DNA of 8,531 nt from Candidatus Brocadiaceae bacterium (GTDB taxonomy: Bacteria > Planctomycetota > Brocadiia > SM23-32), in assembly GCA_030615435.1 (NCBI GenBank), contig JAUWZH010000103.1:1-8531 (forward strand), given 5' to 3'. Made by a program: the position numbers and the translations under genes. Position 1 is the stretch's first letter. Every line of letters begins with the position of its first letter. The notes beneath the pieces are model-generated. The model did not search any database, was not told the DNA's origin, and saw only the letters and a program-made list of their open reading frames with translations. Of this stretch, positions 1 to 6,128 are shown piece by piece.

Positions 1-3000
1 CCGTCTTGATCTCATACCCCATGCGCAAGCGCTCTTCTTCGTCGCAGTTGATCTTCTCTCTCCGCCTCGTCGAGACGTTCTGGAGGCGAAACAACTGCCG
101 CAACGGCGCCTCGAGCGGACGGCCACAACGCTCACACAGGTCGGGGCCTTCGCCTTCGCTGATCGGATGGCAGTAACCACAGGAGTTGCACTGCTTCAGC
201 GACGTGGTGGCTACGTCCTCTCCTTCCTGTCTTTCGTCCACGGGCAGGATCGCCTTGTTGATCACGTAGCGAGACCCCTCGTGGTAGACGACTGCCCGGG
301 GACCGAATTCGGATATCGCCAGGAATCGCGGCCGAGACAGGAACTCGTCGCGCCCTTTCTTCCTCCTTCTGCCAGGGATGAATGCCGACAGCGGCAGTCT
401 GGGGAAGTTGTAGCCGGGAAGAAAGCCTTCGGAGGCGAAGTAGCGGTAGCTGTAGAAATCCGAGTAGACCGCGCTCTGCGCCTCCGTCAGCAGCTCAATC
501 TGCGCCTCTGCTTCGGCCCGGAGCCTCTTCGCCTTCTGCTTGTCCTGCGCGGAGCGGGATGCGTCTGCGATGATGCGGTGCTGGAGAGCCCGCTGCCTGA
601 GAGCCGCCCGATACAGGCTGCGCCAACGATCGCAGGCGCGGTCGAACTGCTGGCTGACCTGTCCAAGCACCTCGTCAAGCCAGCCGTCGCTGTGCCAATC
701 AGCGGCGCTCAGTTCCCGGGCGATGCTGCCGAGAACCCGTTGCGACCGTTCGAGGGCGCGACGTTTTGGGCCCTCAGCATTGACATCATTTCGGACTCCA
801 TACTGTAGCTCGAGACTCGGCTCTTCGCCTTCCAGATCCAGCACATCCTTCAGAGAGCTCCCCAAGGACAGCCCAGTCTCGGCCAGCCAGATGGCCTGCA
901 CATGCGCGCGGACGAGGTCTTCATTGGCCAGCTCCACTCGCGGAGGCGCAACTGCGCCGGACACCATGTCATCTGGGCGTTTGAAGTAATACTGGTCGTG
1001 GGAGCTGTAGGTCGTGCAGTAGGTGAAGACCAGGGCAGGCTGCCCACTCCGACCGGCGCGGCCGCTCCGCTGGGCGTAGTTGGCGGGAGTCGGCGGCACG
1101 TTGCGCATGTTCACTACGTTCAGCTCGGCGATGTCGATGCCAAGCTCCATGGTTGGCGAGCAGTACAGAATCGGAAGGTCGCCAGAACGGAACCGGTCCT
1201 CTCGTTCTATGCGCTGCTCGTACTTGACCTGCGCGGTGTGCTCGCGCGCCTCCAGACCAACCGCTTCCCGGGCGATTTCGGTGTAGAACCTGATGAAGAA
1301 CGGATTCGCGCGCCCACCGGCCTCAGGAGGTGTGGGAACGCGTATCGGATCATGGAAAGGAGTAGTGCCGTCGCCCGCAACCCATCGCATCGCGGCGGCT
1401 GGAAGCTGGTAGCCCGGCACATCGTCTTCGTTCCTCGGCTCCTGAACTACCTCCACGAGCCCGGCCACCTTTAGCGCGTCAAGTAGCTGAAGGATCACGG
1501 TCTGCGTCTCGTCGAGATTGAGACGCCCATCGTAGTCAGGGAAGGTGGAGGAGCGGCGAAGGTACTGACCGAACCCGCCACGGGCCGACAGATGCACGTT
1601 CCCTCCGTAGTCACCGCGCCTGGCGGGTCGGGGATACAGGACCGCCGCCGTCTCCATCTTTTCGTTCTCGTCTATCGCCCAAGGCGATATGAGTCGCTGT
1701 GAGCTCTGCTGCCGTATTCGATCCCGCACTGCCTCATTCAGGTAGTCGACTTTGATCGCCAGGCCCCTGCGCATGAAATCGAGGAGTGTCTTGGAGACAT
1801 GCGCACGGGTCGCGGGCTTCGCTGAGACCAAGGCTGGATGAAGCCCCCGCCACACATCGTCCGCACGGCACACTTCGTCCAGCGAGACGTACGCGACCCG
1901 CAGGAGGCCGCACTGCTCAAGGTTGGGCGCCGTAATCCTCCAGCCGCGCCGTAAGTCGTGGAAAAGACGGTAGCCCAGAACGGAACGTAGCGCAATCTTG
2001 GTTTCTTCCAGGGCCCGGAACCGCACCTCCGGATCACTGGCGTAAAGCCCCAAGGGGAGATTCAGCGCATCGAAGACCCGTTGGACGAGCTCGTCGTGCC
2101 TCAGCCCATCCTGACCAGCTTCTGCAGCAGCTGCATACAAGGCAGACCGCAACAGGCCGACCTCGACGAAATCGTTGAAATGGCCAGCTTGGAGGGATGC
2201 ATCCTGACGGTTGTCCGTGAAACTGAGCAGCTTGCGTGCGCGCTTTTCCAGGCTCAGGTCGTTGCGCAAAGACCGGATCGCCGCAAGGCTGAGAATCGTG
2301 GTAGCGGTGCTACGGCCCTCCGTGCCTAGCGATGCAAGCTTCGCGAAGTCTGACTTCTGCCGGAACCCGTAGGAGACACCACAGCTCAGGCAGAACCGGA
2401 ACGGAGCCGGAATGTAGTGACACTCAAGTCCGTCCCCGCATTCGACTCCACGCGCATCGGTCCTTATCTCTTCCGGACGGTGCTGTTGGCGGTCCCTTCG
2501 GATGAACGTCGTGCCGTTGCGTTCCTCCAGCCAGTCATCGGGAAGACGTTGGATCACCTCGGCTACATCGCTCGGCCAGGGCCTCTCTGTGCTCAAGTAG
2601 ATGTAGCCCGCCTCTCCCTCTTCGTCACTGGCCTGGTCAGACGGATCTCGCGGGCCAAAGAGCCTAGTTCCCGTCTCTGGATCGTCACTGACGCGGACGC
2701 AGTAATACTCCTTTCCGCACTCGCGACAGAAGACCAGGGGATAAAGGAGACGGCTCCGATCCCCGGGTACGAACTGCTGCCCATGTACTGTCAGCTCGCG
2801 TTTCGCTTCCGACTCCAGTGAACTGTATACCGTATCGCCCCGGCCCACGAACTGGTGCAAGCGGAAAGCAAAGACCGGGAAGCCCGTCTGTGGGTCAGGT
2901 TCACAGCTGTAGCTGCCAAGAAGCTGCTGCTGGATGGCCTCTGCGCAACGTTCGGCCGGAACGCCGGTAAGCGCACTGAGTTCCCCGGCGGCCCCATCAC

Positions 3001-4129
3001 CCCCTGATATGCTTCGAGGTGCGGTTCGGATCAAGCGGCCGGTGTCGGGATCGCTCGTCAGGCCGAAAGCGCCCTCGATCCAGACGGAGAGCGGGTCATT
3101 GACAAACTCGTGGTAGTCTGTGGGTGGAGACGCGTCAACATTGCTGATGCGGCGTGTCAGTTCCTCGACGAACTGGTGATCCGAATCCCGTTCTGGCGTA
3201 ACACGTCGCAACGTCTCGCCGATTATGTGTTCGGGTCGGACAGTAGCGCCAAAGATCATGGATGCCACTCGCGCCACCTCGGCGCGCTGCTCGTCATGCG
3301 TTCCGGGTCCTGCCAGCGTCGCTGATGTCCCTATGCACTGAAGGTCCTCGGCTGCCAACGCGTCGCGAGTGCGCCTTACGAGCATCGCCACATCCGCGCC
3401 TTGGCGTCCCCGGTAGGTGTGAAGCTCGTCAAGAACCAGGAAACGAAGGCCGCGGGCGGCCCGGATCAACGACTTCTCATGGGGTCGGGTTAGGACAAGC
3501 TCCAGCATCACGTAGTTGGTGAGGAGTATGTCCGGCGGATTGCCGATGATTTCTTGCTTCCGCTCATCGGACTCCTGGCCGGTGTACCGCGCGAAAGTCA
3601 CCGGCCCTTTGCCGTCGGGGTAGCCCCGGCAAAGGAACTTCTCAAGCTCCCCGAGCTGGCTGTTCGCCAGGGCATTCATCGGGTAGACAATGATCGCCTG
3701 GATTCCCCGCCCGGAACCTCGCTGAAGGACGTGGTTTACGATCGGGATGATGTACGCCAGGCTCTTGCCAGAGCCCGTGCCCGTCGTGAGCACCACGTCG
3801 TGGCCCTGCAGAACGGCCTTGATCGCTTCGGACTGGTGCACGAACAAGCGGAGATCGTCACCTGCCGTGTCATCCTCGGATTCGCCCTTTCCCTTCCGGA
3901 AAACGCGCGCGCATTCCGCGTGCAGTATCCCTGCGTCGACCAGCTCATCGATCGACTCGCCAGGCTCGAACGCCGGATTAAGCTGCAAGAGCGGCTCGGG
4001 CCACAGGAGGCCGCCATCCAGTTCTTCCTCGACCTTCTGCTCGATCCGCGGGGCCTTGATCGTGACGAAGCTGCGGACGCACTCCTCGTAGTCGGCGATC
4101 AGCTGATTGCGCAGCTCGAAGACGTTCAT
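1..4129 (-). CDS. Giant SF2 DEAD/H-family helicase, DUF1998/MrfA-like, 3' end outside window
   Basis: ATP-dependent nucleic-acid helicase or translocase. The frame is open for 1376 codons and runs off the left edge. Seen: Q-like motif around H98-Q99; Walker A TGTGSGKS (116-123); motif Ia YPMNALANSQ (149-158); DELH box (234-237); motif III GTSATL (267-272); motif IV SFTDNRQDA (636-644); motif V TMELGIDIAEL (993-1003); motif VI QRSGRAGRSGQ (1020-1030). About 340 residues separate motifs IV and V, so the second RecA lobe carries a large insert. CxxC pairs lie at C468/C471, C580/C583, C1314/C1317 and C1332/C1335; the last two look like a C-terminal zinc ribbon. A charged, probably helical stretch covers about 1165-1220. 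The ATG is chosen because AGGGGA lies 4 nt upstream. Known: large DUF1998-type helicases of this build include DruE (Druantia) and relatives of DISARM and MrfA. Inferred: a defence or DNA-processing role, cotranscribed with the HTH gene 124 bp upstream. Helicase identity is sure; the system is not. Confidence 0.93.
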   Translation of the reverse strand, partial: MNVFELRNQLIADYEECVRSFVTIKAPRIEQKVEEELDGGLLWPEPLLQLNPAFEPGESIDELVDAGILHAECARVFRKGKGESEDDTAGDDLRLFVHQSEAIKAVLQGHDVVLTTGTGSGKSLAYIIPIVNHVLQRGSGRGIQAIIVYPMNALANSQLGELEKFLCRGYPDGKGPVTFARYTGQESDERKQEIIGNPPDILLTNYVMLELVLTRPHEKSLIRAARGLRFLVLDELHTYRGRQGADVAMLVRRTRDALAAEDLQCIGTSATLAGPGTHDEQRAEVARVASMIFGATVRPEHIIGETLRRVTPERDSDHQFVEELTRRISNVDASPPTDYHEFVNDPLSVWIEGAFGLTSDPDTGRLIRTAPRSISGGDGAAGELSALTGVPAERCAEAIQQQLLGSYSCEPDPQTGFPVFAFRLHQFVGRGDTVYSSLESEAKRELTVHGQQFVPGDRSRLLYPLVFCRECGKEYYCVRVSDDPETGTRLFGPRDPSDQASDEEGEAGYIYLSTERPWPSDVAEVIQRLPDDWLEERNGTTFIRRDRQQHRPEEIRTDARGVECGDGLECHYIPAPFRFCLSCGVSYGFRQKSDFAKLASLGTEGRSTATTILSLAAIRSLRNDLSLEKRARKLLSFTDNRQDASLQAGHFNDFVEVGLLRSALYAAAAEAGQDGLRHDELVQRVFDALNLPLGLYASDPEVRFRALEETKIALRSVLGYRLFHDLRRGWRITAPNLEQCGLLRVAYVSLDEVCRADDVWRGLHPALVSAKPATRAHVSKTLLDFMRRGLAIKVDYLNEAVRDRIRQQSSQRLISPWAIDENEKMETAAVLYPRPARRGDYGGNVHLSARGGFGQYLRRSSTFPDYDGRLNLDETQTVILQLLDALKVAGLVEVVQEPRNEDDVPGYQLPAAAMRWVAGDGTTPFHDPIRVPTPPEAGGRANPFFIRFYTEIAREAVGLEAREHTAQVKYEQRIEREDRFRSGDLPILYCSPTMELGIDIAELNVVNMRNVPPTPANYAQRSGRAGRSGQPALVFTYCTTYSSHDQYYFKRPDDMVSGAVAPPRVELANEDLVRAHVQAIWLAETGLSLGSSLKDVLDLEGEEPSLELQYGVRNDVNAEGPKRRALERSQRVLGSIARELSAADWHSDGWLDEVLGQVSQQFDRACDRWRSLYRAALRQRALQHRIIADASRSAQDKQKAKRLRAEAEAQIELLTEAQSAVYSDFYSYRYFASEGFLPGYNFPRLPLSAFIPGRRRKKGRDEFLSRPRFLAISEFGPRAVVYHEGSRYVINKAILPVDERQEGEDVATTSLKQCNSCGYCHPISEGEGPDLCERCGRPLEAPLRQLFRLQNVSTRRREKINCDEEERLRMGYEIKT

Positions 4130-4133
4130 GCGG

Positions 4134-4139
4134 TCCCCT
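4134..4139 (-). promoter_or_regulatory. Ribosome binding site of the helicase gene
   Basis: AGGGGA on the minus strand lies 4 nt before the ATG at 4129. It fixes the helicase start. The frame stays open some way further upstream, but the conserved-looking N-terminus (MNVFELRNQL) begins at this ATG. Confidence 0.7.
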
Positions 4140-4200
4140 GGTATGAGAGTTCCGTTGGCAAAGCCAGCGAACTCAATCCGGTCTGTCCGGCTCCTGTGAT

Positions 4201-4232
4201 ACGAGCTCGTCTGTGCCGGCGGCGTGCACGCC
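4201..4232. repeat. Two short perfect palindromes between the HTH and helicase genes
   Basis: ACGAGCTCGT (4201-4210) and GGCGTGCACGCC (4221-4232) are perfect palindromes 10 bp apart in the 124-bp gap between the HTH stop and the helicase start. They could be binding sites for a dimeric regulator, or could form mRNA structure that tunes helicase expression. In GC-rich DNA, palindromes of 10-12 bp also arise by chance, so no function is claimed. Confidence 0.35.
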
Positions 4233-4253
4233 CGGCCTTGCCCTGATCTGCCG

Positions 4254-4484
4254 TCATGTGCCCCTGCCTTCGGCACTGATACGACGCGGGATATCGTTGT
4301 TCCGCGCCTTGCCCGACCGCACCCATTCGTCGATCTCGTCCTTACGGAACTTCCACAGCCTCCCAACCTTGTGCGCCGGCATGGCCTTGCGATCAATCCA
4401 CTTGTAGACCGTGTCGCGCTTGATCCCGAGATAGGCCGCGATCTCGTCAACGGACAGCCATCTCTCGGTTATCGGACTATCCAT
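4254..4484 (-). CDS. Excisionase/MerR-type helix-turn-helix DNA-binding protein
   Basis: Small DNA-binding protein of 76 aa. The core (about residues 10-57) follows the excisionase-family HTH_17 pattern: SVDEIAAYLGIKRDTVYKWI, then a basic wing-like turn (MPAHKVGRLWKFRKDEIDEW). The last 20 residues are basic and probably flexible. The frame continues upstream to an ATG at 4574, but the ATG at 4484 is preferred. It follows a strong purine-rich ribosome site (GGGAGAGGAG), the residues before it do not look like the family, and the promoter's -10 box sits at 4578-4583, so an mRNA starting near 4571 would lack the 4574 codon. The gene lies 124 bp before the helicase in the same direction. Proteins of this type often sit next to large helicases or methylases in defence islands. 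It may be the local regulator; that is inference. Confidence 0.88.
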   Translation of the reverse strand: MDSPITERWLSVDEIAAYLGIKRDTVYKWIDRKAMPAHKVGRLWKFRKDEIDEWVRSGKARNNDIPRRISAEGRGT

Positions 4485-4494
4485 GCTCCTCTCC
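4485..4494 (-). promoter_or_regulatory. Ribosome binding site deciding the HTH start
   Basis: GGAGAGGAGC lies directly before the ATG at 4484. This strong Shine-Dalgarno sequence supports the short 76-aa protein over the 106-aa version starting at 4574. Confidence 0.75.
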
Positions 4495-4577
4495 CGTTCG
4501 CGGGACCCGGAACTGCCGGCGCCGCCCGGCGTCTCACGTAGGCGATCTGTCCGACGGGTCATGTTAAATGCCATCTC

Positions 4578-4605
4578 ATCATACCATGTGGCGACGCGGC
4601 GTCAA
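4578..4605 (-). promoter_or_regulatory. Sigma70-like promoter for the HTH-helicase unit
   Basis: On the minus strand, TTGACG (4600-4605) and TATGAT (4578-4583) are separated by 16 bp. Both hexamers differ from consensus at one position. Transcription would start near 4571, giving a leader of roughly 85 nt before the HTH start. No other comparably good pair was noticed in this intergenic region. An inverted repeat at 4727-4744 lies about 120 bp upstream of the -35 box. Confidence 0.65.
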
Positions 4606-4726
4606 GTCCGAGGCCAGGATCCTCTTGGTCAGGGCCATGACCGCGCAAGGACAGGCGGGCAGGGGTGTCAGACTTGGTGATGGGATGCCGACCTGAGGAC
4701 GGAGTTACGGGTCCAAAGCCTAAGGG

Positions 4727-4744
4727 GTGCGTCAGATGACGCAC
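4727..4744. repeat. 18-bp inverted repeat, possible operator
   Basis: GTGCGTCA and TGACGCAC are perfect 8-bp inverted arms around a 2-bp centre (GA). The tight centre suits a dimeric DNA-binding protein better than an RNA hairpin, and no U-tract follows on either strand. It lies about 120 bp upstream of the -35 box of the HTH promoter, so an operator or upstream regulatory site is plausible. The binding protein is unknown; the neighbouring HTH protein is one candidate. Confidence 0.5.
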
Positions 4745-4758
4745 GGATAAGCAATCCG
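4744..4758. repeat. Small inverted repeat next to the 18-bp palindrome
   Basis: CGGAT and ATCCG form 5-bp arms around a 5-nt loop (AAGCA). The repeat starts on the last base of the larger inverted repeat. The two together could be a composite regulatory site or paired RNA stems. This repeat alone is short enough to be chance. Confidence 0.3.
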
Positions 4759-4885
4759 CAAGTCCTTTGCCCTACCGTCGATGTCCCCGACCAGAGAGGG
4801 CGGCAGACGTGCCGGAAAGCACAGCGACAAGAGTCTGCCTCGCCGCCCACGCACCGTCAGTCCGGAAGACATCAACATCCTCACC

Positions 4886-4922
4886 TGGCCATCCTTGCAC
4901 GCTTGTGGACGGCGTGCGGCCA
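4886..4922 (-). terminator. Imperfect hairpin downstream of the radical SAM gene
   Basis: Starting 22 nt after the radical SAM stop, the transcript can pair UGGCC with GGCCA (outer arms 4918-4922 and 4886-4890) and GCACGC with GCGUGC (inner arms 4912-4917 and 4897-4902) around a 9-nt loop, with a 6-nt bulge on one side. No run of U follows, so it is not a classical intrinsic terminator. It may protect the 3' end or assist another form of termination. The position at the end of the operon is the main support. Confidence 0.35.
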
Positions 4923-4944
4923 ACACGCTACACGTATGCTACCA

Positions 4945-6078
4945 CTACAGCGTGCATAGCTCATTCGGCGGGAGGAACCTGCACGCTGTTCTCATCAACG
5001 CGTAACCTGTTTCCGCCCTACTCTCCAGATCGTTCTCCCAAGCCTTCCTGCAATCAGGGCAGCACAATCGAGCGAGCATGGTCAGAGGCAGGACTCCGCT
5101 CTGGTTGAACCTGGATAGTGCCGTTACGGCTTGCGGTCTGCAGTCTCCACACCCCCGTGCAGACGCAGCCATTCTGATGCCGGACTGGAGCCCGTAGACA
5201 AACATCCGACGGCGCTCTTCCGCACGGAGTCGCTGGAGCACCAAGACTGCGCTCATCAGCCAAGGAGGTTCATAGAATCCATGCTGCCAGAGCCATCCCA
5301 GTACCGTGAAGGGCTTGACGTTGCACATCATCAGGACGACCTCATCTGCCCATTCCAACGCCTCGCGCACTGAGTCAACCGCATCCTCGACTGCCTCTCC
5401 CTCGCCCATGAAGGGAGGCTTCAAAAGCACGTGGGTTGTGACCGTCACTCCCAACTCGGCACACACTGCCGCAGCTCTCAGGAACGCCGCTCTGCCCACC
5501 CCTTTGTTGACAAACGAGTTCCTCACGAGTTCGGAGGCGCTCTCATAGCCCAGTCCGAGCTCAAGAGTCCTGCCTGCACCCATTGAACTCAGAACGCACT
5601 CAAGTTTTTCACTAGTGACGAACTCCGGGCGGGATTCAGTGCTTACTGTGCGGATGCAGCGGTGAGCGGACACTGCTTCGAAGATTGCCTGGCGGACGTC
5701 TGGACCTAACTCACAGTCGTCGAACATCGACCCCAATGGTGTCAAGTGAACGTGCCTGCATTCTGGCAGCCTGCGAAGCGCCCCCTCAGCTTGCTTAGTG
5801 AGGCTCGAATCTTGAACGTCATGGCCGAATCCATAGTTGCACATGAAGCAGCCGCCTGTCTTGGCCCACGTGCAGCCTTTCGTAACGATACAGACCATTG
5901 GCAGAACATATGGCCCTTCACTACTTCGGCACGGCAAGTAGAATATCCCGGGCGTGTCATCCGCACAGGGCGGAGCACTCTCCCTGGTCGCGCGCCCAAA
6001 AGCCCGCCACCTGGCCAGCAAGTCACTCGTATCTGTATCCACGTTCGCTAATTCCAGCCGGGATGTAGTCCTTGGCAT
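4945..6078 (-). CDS. Radical SAM enzyme, RaSEA/Elp3-like
   Basis: Predicted to bind a [4Fe-4S] cluster and cleave S-adenosylmethionine for radical chemistry. Numbered from the ATG at 6078 (377 aa), the cluster motif is C69-x7-C77-x2-C80 (GCTWAKTGGCFMCNYG), not the common C-x3-C-x2-C. This spacing and the GGC-x-MC-x-Y core recall RaSEA, which with ArcS makes archaeosine in archaeal tRNA. A likely SAM-binding strand is LELGLGYES (172-180). Near the C-terminus are C310/C313 and C339/C340/C343, a possible zinc or second-cluster site that also recalls RaSEA. No acetyltransferase domain as in Elp3 is present. The start is uncertain: ATG at 6078, GTG at 6042 (365 aa) and GTG at 6135 (396 aa) share the frame, and none has a strong ribosome site. 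The gene overlaps the decarboxylase end, so it is probably translationally coupled and last in the operon. A tRNA role is less likely here than a metabolite role, given its neighbours; that is inference. Confidence 0.85.
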   Translation of the reverse strand: MPRTTSRLELANVDTDTSDLLARWRAFGRATRESAPPCADDTPGIFYLPCRSSEGPYVLPMVCIVTKGCTWAKTGGCFMCNYGFGHDVQDSSLTKQAEGALRRLPECRHVHLTPLGSMFDDCELGPDVRQAIFEAVSAHRCIRTVSTESRPEFVTSEKLECVLSSMGAGRTLELGLGYESASELVRNSFVNKGVGRAAFLRAAAVCAELGVTVTTHVLLKPPFMGEGEAVEDAVDSVREALEWADEVVLMMCNVKPFTVLGWLWQHGFYEPPWLMSAVLVLQRLRAEERRRMFVYGLQSGIRMAASARGCGDCRPQAVTALSRFNQSGVLPLTMLARLCCPDCRKAWENDLESRAETGYALMRTACRFLPPNELCTL

Positions 6079-6128
6079 ACATGTCTTCCCACGTCTCCGG
6101 GGTTCGCAACACGCGGCCGCCCCCCCCC
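6023..6128 (-). other. Out-of-frame C-terminal segment of the decarboxylase
   Basis: After the G9 run, a different frame encodes GRVLRTPETWEDMYAKDY and continues to a TGA at 6023-6025. The pattern of a basic strand followed by ET(W)ED(M)YA is what fold-III decarboxylases usually have at this point, so this is very probably the original tail. It overlaps the radical SAM start region. If the run had eight G, the decarboxylase would read through into it. Confidence 0.7.

Larger units (their letters stand above)
4485..4944. other. Non-coding region between the biosynthetic operon and the HTH-helicase unit
   Basis: These 460 bp separate the radical SAM stop from the HTH start. Open frames of about 60-110 codons exist on both strands, but none has a recognisable domain, and those I looked at overlap one another or run into the radical SAM gene. 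The region holds the promoter at 4578-4605, inverted repeats at 4727-4744 and 4744-4758, and an imperfect hairpin at 4886-4922. I see no tRNA, CRISPR repeat or insertion-sequence end in it. Confidence 0.6.

Noticed and set aside
167..808. 213-codon plus-strand open frame
   Set aside because: It lies antisense to the helicase gene, has no recognisable domain, and is explained by the GC-rich codon pattern of the opposite strand.
3554..4246. 230-codon plus-strand open frame
   Set aside because: It is antisense to the Walker A and DELH region of the helicase, which has clear motifs; the plus-strand product shows none.
4254..4484. HTH protein as a phage excisionase next to an integrase
   Set aside because: The fold matches excisionases, but there is no integrase or attachment site in view, and this HTH class is common in non-phage regulators.
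4732..5108. Small open frames in and beside the intergenic region on both strands
   Set aside because: No domain or family likeness is visible, those examined overlap each other or the radical SAM gene, and none has persuasive start signals.
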